Shown in pieces: positions 1-5,155 of a DNA stretch of 5,155 nucleotides. Under the pieces are notes generated by a model. That model saw only the letters and a program-made list of their open reading frames with translations. It did not search any database and was not told where the DNA came from. This DNA is from Pseudomonadota bacterium (GTDB taxonomy: Bacteria > Pseudomonadota > Gammaproteobacteria > Burkholderiales > Gallionellaceae): NCBI GenBank assembly GCA_021783855.1, contig JAJXTL010000187.1, positions 1-5,155 on the forward strand, in the 5' to 3' direction. Positions within the stretch are counted from its first letter, which is position 1, and every line of letters starts with the position of its first letter. Made by a program: the position numbers and the translations under genes.

Positions 1-74
1 TGTTCGCAGAAAAAATAGAACGATTCTTGGCGTTCTTTAAATTCTGTGTTTTGGTAGTTGGTTTTGATCTTCAT
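1..74 (-). CDS. N-terminus of an unrecognised leftward gene (partial)
   Basis: Only the first 24 codons are inside the window; the gene runs off the left edge. The frame begins MKIKTNYQNTEFKERQ and ends at the edge with FYFFCE. The ATG at 74-72 is preceded by AAGGA with a 5-nt spacer (ACAAT), a good ribosome binding site. An in-frame TAA at 86-84 just upstream leaves no other ATG start, so the start is well fixed if the gene is real. The fragment is charged and polar, then aromatic (FYFF), with no signal peptide. I do not recognise the family and assign no function. Its leader contains the parS palindrome, whose near edge is 13 nt before the ATG, so ParB binding could affect its transcription (inference). 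It is AT-richer than the operon on the right. The main doubt is that 24 codons cannot prove coding. Confidence 0.5.
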   Translation of the reverse strand, partial: MKIKTNYQNTEFKERQESFYFFCE

Positions 75-87
75 ATTGTTCCTTTAG

Positions 88-103
88 TGTTTCACGTGAA
101 ACA
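88..103. promoter_or_regulatory. parS: parS centromere-like site (ParB binding site)
   Basis: The 16-bp sequence TGTTTCACGTGAAACA is a perfect palindrome. It equals the widely conserved bacterial parS consensus TGTTNCACGTGAAACA, bound by ParB (Spo0J) through its helix-turn-helix domain. ParB loads at such sites, spreads along DNA as a CTP-dependent clamp, and with ParA and SMC segregates newly replicated origins. Most chromosomal parS sites lie in the origin-proximal part of the chromosome. Unlike many parS sites, which lie inside genes, this one is intergenic, in the 5' leader of the leftward partial gene. No parA or parB gene is in the window. The exact 16-bp match makes chance occurrence very unlikely; function is inferred from the motif alone. 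Confidence 0.88.
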
Positions 104-420
104 TAAGTGCTTGGTTTTAAAGGCATCTTCCTGAATTTCGAGCCTGCATTTGATTTCTTCAGCGTGCAGATTTTCCCGTTTGCTGCTTTGCTTCCCCCCT
201 CATTCCGTCGCCTTGCGATATCAGCCCGTAGCAATTTCAATAATCAATAATTTTGCCAAGATCGCAGCTCACGGCTTCATCGTGAGACCGATTGCCGGAA
301 AACCCGAAGGGCGCATGGTTTTATCGTGCGTTGTTGATTATTTAAATTGCGTAGGGAGGATTCGCGTTTTAGGCGGCGGTATGAGGGGAAAGCTTGCGCG
401 GAGTGCTGCACGATGAGGCC
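104..420. other. Intergenic region without a recognised gene
   Basis: This ~317-bp stretch has no gene I can support. Open frames exist on both strands, but none has a ribosome binding site joined to a start codon, a recognisable motif, or coding-like composition. An AGGGAGG at 355-361 is not followed by a usable start codon. A small dyad, CTCACG (268-273) and CGTGAG (281-286) with a 7-nt loop, is flanked by ATCG (261-264) and CGAT (289-292), which could extend the stem past an internal loop. A weak minus-strand hairpin, CCC-TTC-GGG followed by TTTT (311-299), resembles the two stronger terminator-like elements to its right. The promoter of the leftward gene at 74 should lie here, but I see no convincing -35/-10 pair. 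Confidence 0.5.
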
Positions 421-442
421 AAAAAACAAGCCCCCGAAGGGG
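421..442 (-). terminator. Second intrinsic terminator-like hairpin, minus strand
   Basis: Read on the minus strand, this is CCCC-TTCG-GGGG followed by CTTG and six T (426-421). The four-pair GC stem with a UUCG loop and a U-rich tail fits a short Rho-independent terminator, weakened by the CTTG between stem and tail. It lies about 140 nt beyond the stronger terminator at 582-604, just after the dyad at 448-475. It may be a back-up terminator for the operon or the 3' end of a small transcript from 480-580. Confidence 0.5.
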
Positions 443-447
443 ACAAT

Positions 448-475
448 CTGATAGACAGTTTTATCCGTCTATCAG
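448..475. repeat. Perfect 9-bp inverted repeat (hairpin or operator-like dyad)
   Basis: CTGATAGAC (448-456) and GTCTATCAG (467-475) are exact inverted copies around a 10-nt spacer. As RNA this would be a stable hairpin. On the minus strand it comes just before the terminator-like hairpin at 442-421, and AAGC (479-476) can pair with GCTT (431-428) to close both hairpins into one branched fold. As DNA, a 28-bp dyad of this shape could also be a repressor operator, but no regulator gene is adjacent. No U-run follows it directly on either strand, so it is not a terminator by itself. Confidence 0.6.
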
Positions 476-581
476 GCTTTAAGTGCTGTTGGCATTGTGC
501 TTTTTTTCGCTTTGTTTTGCGCCGGCCGATTTCCGCCTGTCGATTAGCTTTTTTTGAAAACTGTTTTTGACTTTTTGACAT

Positions 582-604
582 AAAAAAACCGCCCCGAAGG
601 GCGG
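582..604 (-). terminator. Strong Rho-independent terminator of the operon
   Basis: Read on the minus strand, the stem is CCGCCC (604-599), the loop TTCG (598-595), and the returning arm GGGCGG (594-589), followed by seven T (588-582). A six-pair GC-rich stem with a C(UUCG)G tetraloop and a U-run is a textbook intrinsic terminator. It faces the operon on its right and would end its transcripts. It lies 99 nt past the flavin reductase stop but only 29 nt past the stop of the acetyltransferase-like fragment, which suggests it originally served that gene. Confidence 0.9.
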
Positions 605-633
605 CTGCAATCATAAGGCTACATTATGCGTAT

Positions 634-705
634 TTAATATTTATAGGCCAACCCCATTTCCCGATAAAAGCTGGCCGAATTAGGCGCGATCAGCAATATG
701 ATTTT
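634..705 (-). pseudogene. Possible C-terminal remnant of a GNAT acetyltransferase
   Basis: In the minus-strand frame ending at the TAA at 636-634, the translation closes with LIAPNSASFYREMGLAYKY. A hydrophobic strand, a short loop, S-x-S-F-Y-R-E-M-G-L and a final strand match the usual end of GNAT N-acetyltransferases, where a motif such as N-x-A-x-x-F-Y-x-x-x-G-F precedes the last beta strand. The frame stays open upstream only to the TGA at 723-721, overlapping the last codons of the flavin reductase in another frame, with no start or ribosome binding site. It would therefore be a truncated relic whose body was lost when the flavin reductase end was joined here. The terminator 29 nt downstream fits a real former gene end. 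The stretch is short, so chance resemblance is possible. Confidence 0.38.
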
Positions 706-1327
706 ATTGATGATTATTTTTCAGCCATTGTGCGTAACTAATGCGCGCAACGTCAAACCTGTCGGTTGTGCGGCAGTATACAGACGGCGAACCGAGTCGT
801 CCGATGGGAGCAAAATTATTGATGTGCAAACCTGAGTCAATCAAATGATCGGCTACATGAAACATCACCACTTCACCGATAAACAGCGTATTTGCGCCAA
901 GAGGCTGTGAGCTGAACAGCTTGCACTCAAGACTGGCCTGCGCTTCTGCCAGCCTGGGCGCCTTAATGTGCACGGAGGGTGCGGCGTGTAAACCTGCCGC
1001 TGTCAATTCGCTTTTCTCGGCTGGAAAATCCGCTGCCGAGATATTCATGGCGTCGAACAGCTCTTCTGTAACAAGATTCACGACAAATTCGCCGCTGGCC
1101 TGAATATTTTTCGCCGTGTCCTTGGCGTCGCCGGCGTCGTTGAGGCCGATGCTGATGATGACGTATAACGGGTTGGAACCTACCGCGTTGAAAAAGCTGA
1201 AAGGCGCGAGATTGATAACGCCGTTCTGGCTCAGGCTGGTGACCCACGCGATCGGCCGAGGAACCACCAGATTGCTCAGCAACTTATAGTTATCCGCGAT
1301 TGAGTGCAGAGATGGATCGATTTGCAT
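704..1327 (-). CDS. Flavin reductase-like, FMN-binding split-barrel protein
   Basis: A 207-residue protein of the flavin reductase-like family (the NtaB/DIM6 type), a soluble FMN-binding split beta-barrel. The family pattern is clear: PRPIAWVTSLSQNGVINLAP near residues 23-42, followed by FSFFNAVG; KDTAKNI at 69-75; GEFVVNLV at 80-87; and LECKL with GANTLFIGEVV at 133-153. The first motif supplies much of the flavin-binding surface in relatives. Length is normal and both ends look intact. The ATG at 1327 has GGAAGA seven bases upstream. Family members bind FMN and some reduce it with NAD(P)H for a partner monooxygenase. No monooxygenase is in the window, so the substrate is unknown. It is the last gene of the minus-strand run, 55 nt after the transporter, which leaves room for separate expression. 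The family call is firm; the activity is not. Confidence 0.9.
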   Translation of the reverse strand: MQIDPSLHSIADNYKLLSNLVVPRPIAWVTSLSQNGVINLAPFSFFNAVGSNPLYVIISIGLNDAGDAKDTAKNIQASGEFVVNLVTEELFDAMNISAADFPAEKSELTAAGLHAAPSVHIKAPRLAEAQASLECKLFSSQPLGANTLFIGEVVMFHVADHLIDSGLHINNFAPIGRLGSPSVYCRTTDRFDVARISYAQWLKNNHQ

Positions 1328-1382
1328 CAGGGTTTCTTCCGTGAACTGGGTTGCTGGTATTGTACTGCGTTCTGAAGAGAAT

Positions 1383-2288
1383 TTACTTCATCGCGCTGCG
1401 GCGACTGGCAGCCCAGCCAAGCAGGGACAACAGCGCCAGACCGCCGCCGATGAGAAGAATGCCCGTCAACTCGCTCAATTTAAATTCTTCATTCAGCATC
1501 AGACGGGAAGACACAATTGCCACAACCGGCGTGCCGAGCACAGACAGACTGGCTTCCCATGCGGGCACCCGGTCGAGAATGGTGATCCACAACCACCAGC
1601 ACATAGCCGTGCTAATCACAGCCATGAAGACAAGAATACCGATGTACGACAGGGACCAATCTGTCGGACGCTCCGGGATGACCAGCGCCAGCAGCACAAG
1701 AGGCACCGCCCCCAGCAGCATCTGCCAGGTGGTCAGGGAGAGCAGATCGACCGGCTGTTGAGCACGCAGTCGCTTGACGAGAACGGTGCCGACGGCCCAG
1801 CACAAGGCGGCCATCAGACCGAGGAACTTGCTGAACAGGCTGGAATGCATGTTCCAGGGTTCGATGATCAGCAGCAGACCGGTCAGCGTACTCAGAGCGG
1901 CCAACCACTGCGTGCCCCGGATACGCTCCCCCAGAACCGGCCAGGCGATCAGCAGCGTCCAGATAGGCATGGTAAACACCAGCACAGCCGTCTTGCCCGG
2001 ACCGCCTTCCACCAGGGCCCATGTCTGGAACGCCATGAAACCCGTCACCTGCATCAGACCTATGGCCAGGGTTGGTCCGGGAGCCACCAATCTGACCGAC
2101 CGGCCCATCAGCTTGACCGCCAGGAACAGAGCCAAAGCGCCGCCGACACAACGCTCTGCCGCGAATGCGAAGGGCGGTGAATAAGCCAACGCCTGCTTAG
2201 CCAGCACCCAGGTGTAACCCCAGGTGACGGAGAGGATGAAAAGCGCCAGCGGCAGCAACCACCGGGCAGAAGATGAGGATAATGGCAT
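1383..2288 (-). CDS. EamA/DMT-family inner-membrane transporter
   Basis: A 301-residue, very hydrophobic protein with ten predicted membrane segments, roughly residues 10-30, 38-60, 70-92, 99-118, 126-143, 153-171, 184-203, 214-236, 246-265 and 272-292. This is the two-times-five EamA layout of the drug/metabolite transporter superfamily (RhaT/YdcZ/RarD-like exporters). Typical marks are the WGYTWVLAKQ start of the first repeat, PIWTLLIAWPVLGERI at the end of helix 4 (107-122), and the equivalent TPVVAIVSSRLMLNEEF in the second repeat (253-269). Family members usually export amino acids, metabolites or drugs, and substrate cannot be read from sequence. The ATG at 2288 lies 5 nt after the S-formylglutathione hydrolase stop, with only a weak GGCGG upstream, so translational coupling is likely. 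Any link to aldehyde stress is inference from position. Confidence 0.9.
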   Translation of the reverse strand: MPLSSSSARWLLPLALFILSVTWGYTWVLAKQALAYSPPFAFAAERCVGGALALFLAVKLMGRSVRLVAPGPTLAIGLMQVTGFMAFQTWALVEGGPGKTAVLVFTMPIWTLLIAWPVLGERIRGTQWLAALSTLTGLLLIIEPWNMHSSLFSKFLGLMAALCWAVGTVLVKRLRAQQPVDLLSLTTWQMLLGAVPLVLLALVIPERPTDWSLSYIGILVFMAVISTAMCWWLWITILDRVPAWEASLSVLGTPVVAIVSSRLMLNEEFKLSELTGILLIGGGLALLSLLGWAASRRSAMK

Positions 2289-2293
2289 CGGAT

Positions 2294-3130
2294 TTACCGC
2301 CGCAGGGCGCGTGCATGATAGGCCAGATGCTCGCCTATAAATGTTGCGATAAAATGGTAGCTGTGATCATAGCCTTCCTGCATGCGCAGCGTGATAGAGC
2401 CGCCCTGCTTTGCATAGGCCGCCCGCAGATCCTGCGGGAACAGCTGCCCGGCCAGGAACTCATCATCAGTACCCTGATCGATCAAGACCGGGATGGCCGT
2501 ACGGCCGGCGTTGACCAGTTCTGTTGCATCGTAGGCCTTCCACTGTTCCTGATCTTCCCCCAGATAGGCGCCAAAACACCCCTTGCCCCACGGCGATTTC
2601 ACCGGATGACAGATGGGCGCGAATGCCGAGACGGAACGGTAGGCGCCCTTCTCCTTCAGTGCGCAAATCAGTGCGCCGTGCCCGCCCATGGAATGACCCG
2701 TGATGGATTTGATGCCGGACAGCACCGGCAAATGCGCTTCGATCAGTGCAGGCAGCTCTGCGGTGACATAGTCATACATATGGTAATGCGCCGACCAGGG
2801 CGCCTGGGTGGCATTGACATAAAAGCCTGCGCCCTGGCCCAGATCGTAGCGATCCGGAGCATCGGCCACGTCATCGCCGCGCGGACTGGTGTCCGGCATG
2901 ATCAGCGCCAGCCCGAGTTCGGCGGCATAACGCTGCGCGCCGGCCTTGACGCGGACATGATCATCGGTGCAAGTCAGACCCGACAGCCAATAGACAGCCG
3001 GTACTTTTTCGGTTGCTGCCTGCGGCGGCAGATAAACGGAAAACGTCATGGTGCAATTGCAACTGGTGGACTGATGCTCATAGCGGTTAAGCCACCCGCC
3101 GAACTCTTTAATGCTTTCGATTTTCTTCAT
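2294..3130 (-). CDS. fghA: S-formylglutathione hydrolase
   Basis: A 278-residue cytoplasmic serine hydrolase (alpha/beta fold, esterase D family) that splits S-formylglutathione into formate and glutathione, the second step of glutathione-dependent formaldehyde detoxification. The triad is visible: Ser147 in GHSMGG (145-150), Asp223 in DQGTDDEFL (218-226) and His256 in YDHSYHF (254-260). The family-typical WLSGLTCTDDH is at 48-58, with Cys54 at the place of the conserved active-site-neighbouring cysteine, and MPDTSPRGDD is at 78-87. Length equals the family norm (about 275-285). The ATG at 3130 is 11 nt after the frmA stop; its ribosome binding site AAGG overlaps that TAA, nine bases before the start. 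Pairing with frmA is the usual arrangement, and homologues are also called frmB or yeiG. The identification is very secure. Confidence 0.97.
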   Translation of the reverse strand: MKKIESIKEFGGWLNRYEHQSTSCNCTMTFSVYLPPQAATEKVPAVYWLSGLTCTDDHVRVKAGAQRYAAELGLALIMPDTSPRGDDVADAPDRYDLGQGAGFYVNATQAPWSAHYHMYDYVTAELPALIEAHLPVLSGIKSITGHSMGGHGALICALKEKGAYRSVSAFAPICHPVKSPWGKGCFGAYLGEDQEQWKAYDATELVNAGRTAIPVLIDQGTDDEFLAGQLFPQDLRAAYAKQGGSITLRMQEGYDHSYHFIATFIGEHLAYHARALRR

Positions 3131-3141
3131 TTTTAAGTGCC

Positions 3142-4251
3142 TTAAAAGATGATCACGGAGCGTATGCTTTCGCCGCTGTGCATCAAGTCAAATGCACGGT
3201 TGATGTCCTCGAGCGGCATGGTGTGGGTGACCATCTTGTCCAGCTCGATTTCGCCGCTCATATAACGGTCGACGTAGCCTGGCAGTTCCGTGCGCCCCTT
3301 GACGCCGCCGAACGCGCTGCCCTTCCAGGTGCGGCCTGAGACCAGCTGGAACGGACGCGTGCTGATTTCCTTGCCAGCGCCGGCAACGCCGATAATGGTC
3401 GATACGCCCCAGCCCATATGGGTGCACTCCAGCGCTTCACGCATCACGTGCACATTGCCGATACACTCGAACGAGTAGTCTACACCGCCATCGGTCATTT
3501 CAACGATGGCTTCGGTCACGCTGCCGCTCAGCTCCTTCGGGTTGATGAAATCCGTCGCACCCAGTGCACGGGCAATTTCCCATTTTCCCGGGTTGATGTC
3601 CACCGCGATGATGCGCTTCGCTTTTGCCATCACAGCCCCCTGAATACAGGACAGGCCGATACCGCCCAGGCCGAAAACGGCGACCGTTGAACCGGGTTCC
3701 ACCTTGGCGGTATTGATGACCGCGCCGATGCCGGTGGTGACGCCACAGCCCAGCAGGCAGACCTTATCCAGCGGAGCCGCTTTATTGATTTTTGCCAATG
3801 CGATTTCAGGCACTACGGTATATTCCGAAAAGGTGGAGCAGCCCATATAATGAAAAATAGGCTTGCCGTTCATCGAAAAACGTCGCGTGCCGTCAGGCAT
3901 GTAGCCGTCCCACTCAGTGGCTGCGGTGGCCTGGCACAGGTTGGTTTTACCGGACAGGCAATATTTGCAGACACCGCATTCAGGAATATACAGCGGGATC
4001 ACATGATCACCAGGTTTCAGATCCTTGACGCCGGGGCCGCATTCCACGACTTCGCAGCCGCCCTCATGCCCCAGAACAACCGGAAACACGCCCTGCGGGT
4101 CATCGCCGGACAGCGTGAATGCGTCCGTATGACAGACGCCGGAGGCGATGACCTTGAGCAACACCTCGCCATGTTTCGGACCTTCCACATCGATCATTTC
4201 AATCGATAAGGGTTTGTTTGCTTCCCATGCAACAGCTGCTTTTGATTTCAT
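3142..4251 (-). CDS. frmA: S-(hydroxymethyl)glutathione dehydrogenase (class III alcohol dehydrogenase)
   Basis: A 369-residue zinc medium-chain dehydrogenase, cytoplasmic. It oxidises S-hydroxymethylglutathione, formed spontaneously from formaldehyde and glutathione, to S-formylglutathione with NAD; the family also reduces S-nitrosoglutathione. Catalytic zinc ligands are Cys40 (GVCHTD), His62 (GHEGG) and Cys169 (GCGVTTG). Structural zinc ligands are Cys92, Cys95, Cys98 and Cys106. The NAD fold shows GLGGIG at 194-199 and Asp218 (AVDIN), which favours [11 protein letters not shown] (140-147) and the [18 protein letters not shown] block (299-316) are class III marks, and Arg124 in PDGTRRF is at the place of the glutathione-binding arginine. 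Residues 109-116 (TAATEWDG) replace the common TQGKG-type stretch. Start 4251 is chosen over an in-frame TTG at 4284: it has AAGGAG seven bases upstream, gives the family start MKSKAAVAW, and avoids overlapping the upstream gene. adhC is a synonym. Confidence 0.97.
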   Translation of the reverse strand: MKSKAAVAWEANKPLSIEMIDVEGPKHGEVLLKVIASGVCHTDAFTLSGDDPQGVFPVVLGHEGGCEVVECGPGVKDLKPGDHVIPLYIPECGVCKYCLSGKTNLCQATAATEWDGYMPDGTRRFSMNGKPIFHYMGCSTFSEYTVVPEIALAKINKAAPLDKVCLLGCGVTTGIGAVINTAKVEPGSTVAVFGLGGIGLSCIQGAVMAKAKRIIAVDINPGKWEIARALGATDFINPKELSGSVTEAIVEMTDGGVDYSFECIGNVHVMREALECTHMGWGVSTIIGVAGAGKEISTRPFQLVSGRTWKGSAFGGVKGRTELPGYVDRYMSGEIELDKMVTHTMPLEDINRAFDLMHSGESIRSVIIF

Positions 4252-4254
4252 TAT

Positions 4255-4265
4255 GTAACTCCTTG
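4255..4265 (-). promoter_or_regulatory. Ribosome binding site fixing the frmA start
   Basis: In the 29-nt gap between the YqhD-type gene and frmA, the minus strand carries AAGGAG followed by TTACATA and the ATG at 4251. The strong Shine-Dalgarno match and 7-nt spacing decide the 369-residue start over the in-frame TTG at 4284, which would overlap the upstream stop codon. No promoter is visible in the gap, which supports co-transcription. Confidence 0.8.
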
Positions 4266-4280
4266 ATAATATTAACCGGG

Positions 4281-5155
4281 TCAAACTGCCAGTTCATAAA
4301 CCTGCTGTGAACGTTGAATGTCGAGATTCTGATGCTCGCCGAGCGCGGTCATGCCGTGCCGTTGCAACTGAGCCACCAGCGCCGGGATCGCGTCACTGCC
4401 GATTCCATAATCCGAGAGCCGGGTCGATACATGCATTTTTTCAAAAAATTGCCGGGTGTATTGAATAGCCTGATCGATGCGCGCGTTTGCGTCGCCCGTG
4501 CGTAATCCCCAGACACGATCTGCGTACTGCAGCAGTTTCTCGCGCTTTTCCTCGCGCCGGACTTGCAGCATGGCGGGCAACACCACGGCCAGTGTCTGGG
4601 CGTGGTCAAGGCCGTGCAACGCGGTGAGCTCGTGGCCCAGCATATGGGTCGCCCAGTCCTGTGGCACACCGGCGCCGATCAGTCCGTTCAGCGCCAGCGT
4701 TGCCGTCCACATCAGGTTGCTGCGCACCGCGTAATTATCCGGCTCCTGCAAGGCCCTGGGACCTTCTTCGATCAGCGTCAGCAGCAGCCCTTCGGCAAAA
4801 CGATCCTGCACCTTCGCGTCCGCCGGATAAGTCAGGTACTGTTCTGTGATGTGCACGAACGCATCGACCACGCCGTTGGCGACCTGACGTGGCGGCAGCG
4901 TATACGTTTTGCTCGGATCCAGCACCGAAAAACGCGGGAATACCAGAGGGCTTGCAAAAACCAGTTTGTCGTTGCTGGCGTGTCGCGTAATCACGGCACC
5001 GCTGTTCATCTCGGAACCGGTGGCGGGAAGCGTGAGGACACAGCCGAACGGGATCGCGTTCTTTATCTCGGCATGCTTGGCAAGGATATCCCAGGGTTCG
5101 CCTGTAAAGGGAATCGCCGCCGCGATATACTTGGTGCCGTCGATCACCGAACCGC
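4281..5155 (-). CDS. yqhD: YqhD-type iron-containing alcohol dehydrogenase / aldehyde reductase (partial)
   Basis: A group III iron-containing alcohol dehydrogenase, cut by the right edge, which removes roughly the first 97 residues. The visible frame begins inside the cofactor-binding GGGS motif (GSVIDGTK) and continues to the TGA at 4281; the GTG at 5147 is the internal valine of that motif, not a start. [37 protein letters not shown] and [20 protein letters not shown] match E. coli YqhD closely. Counting from that valine, metal ligands are Asp95, His99, His168 and His182. A constant offset of 99 puts them at YqhD Asp194, His198, His267 and His281, so there are no indels between them. YqhD is a cytoplasmic NADPH-dependent reductase that removes short-chain aldehydes, including methylglyoxal and lipid-derived aldehydes. 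It precedes frmA by 29 nt, so it is probably the first visible gene of an aldehyde-detoxification operon. Its exact substrate is inferred. Confidence 0.94.
   Translation of the reverse strand, partial: GSVIDGTKYIAAAIPFTGEPWDILAKHAEIKNAIPFGCVLTLPATGSEMNSGAVITRHASNDKLVFASPLVFPRFSVLDPSKTYTLPPRQVANGVVDAFVHITEQYLTYPADAKVQDRFAEGLLLTLIEEGPRALQEPDNYAVRSNLMWTATLALNGLIGAGVPQDWATHMLGHELTALHGLDHAQTLAVVLPAMLQVRREEKREKLLQYADRVWGLRTGDANARIDQAIQYTRQFFEKMHVSTRLSDYGIGSDAIPALVAQLQRHGMTALGEHQNLDIQRSQQVYELAV

Noticed and set aside
37..240. Minus-strand 67-codon open frame running through parS
   Set aside because: It has no recognisable motif and conflicts with the better-supported start at 74 in another frame; it crosses a palindrome that already explains part of the sequence.
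150..416. Plus-strand 88-codon open frame
   Set aside because: It has no ribosome binding site, no familiar motif, and composition that does not look coding.
369..581. Minus-strand lysine-rich frame starting MSKSQKQFSKK
   Set aside because: Its lysines reflect A-rich DNA. The ATG directly follows the terminator U-run, and the frame passes through both the 448-475 dyad and the second terminator hairpin, so a gene is unlikely.
779..788. TACAGACGGC, similar to the Neisseria DNA uptake sequence
   Set aside because: It misses the conserved TTCAGACGGC form, occurs once, and lies inside the flavin reductase coding sequence.
1359..1364. TACAAT as a -10 box for a separate flavin reductase promoter
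   Set aside because: The hexamer is good, but the region 17 bases upstream (AGTAAA) is a poor -35, so the evidence is too thin to annotate a promoter.
1341..2180. Long plus-strand open frames opposite the EamA gene
   Set aside because: They are antisense shadows rich in Gln, Arg and His, typical of the reverse of a GC-rich membrane-protein gene.
2273..3136. Plus-strand 287-codon frame opposite the hydrolase gene
   Set aside because: The minus strand encodes a complete S-formylglutathione hydrolase with its catalytic triad, so this frame is a shadow.
3445..3450. Second CACGTG core inside frmA as another parS
   Set aside because: Only the central seven bases (TCACGTG) match; the outer arms of the 16-bp consensus do not.
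4252..4284. Longer frmA from an in-frame TTG at 4284
   Set aside because: It would overlap the upstream stop codon, lacks a ribosome binding site, and adds 11 residues not seen in the family; the ATG at 4251 has AAGGAG.

Overview
The window reads as bacterial chromosomal DNA, most likely from a Gram-negative proteobacterium. FrmA, S-formylglutathione hydrolase and the YqhD-type dehydrogenase are all of the glutathione-linked proteobacterial kind. A betaproteobacterium is plausible, but that is only an impression from protein style and moderate G+C, and no sequence mark proves it.

About 4.5 kb on the right (704-5155) is one run of five tightly packed minus-strand genes. In transcription order they are: a YqhD-type iron-containing alcohol dehydrogenase (cut by the right edge), the glutathione-dependent formaldehyde dehydrogenase frmA, S-formylglutathione hydrolase, an EamA/DMT-family transporter, and a flavin reductase-like protein. 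Gaps are 29, 11, 5 and 55 nt, so at least the first four look co-transcribed. The core is the two-step glutathione route that oxidises formaldehyde to formate. The YqhD-type enzyme probably adds broad aldehyde reduction. The roles of the transporter and flavin protein in this set are unknown. No promoter or regulator of the operon is visible; they would lie beyond the right edge.

Behind the flavin reductase stop, a short out-of-frame stretch resembles the C-terminal end of a GNAT acetyltransferase (634-705). It is followed 29 nt later by a strong minus-strand intrinsic terminator with a UUCG loop (582-604). This suggests that an older acetyltransferase gene was lost and its terminator kept.

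The left ~570 bp is mostly non-coding and AT-richer. It holds a 28-nt dyad (448-475), a second UUCG hairpin with a U-rich tail (421-442), and about 300 bp in which no gene is recognised. At 88-103 lies a perfect 16-bp palindrome, TGTTTCACGTGAAACA, which matches the bacterial centromere site parS, the binding site of ParB. It sits 13 nt upstream of the ATG of a leftward gene that runs off the left edge. The parS match is the most notable item: it implies that this locus is near the replication origin of a chromosome, or on a replicon using the chromosomal-type ParABS system.
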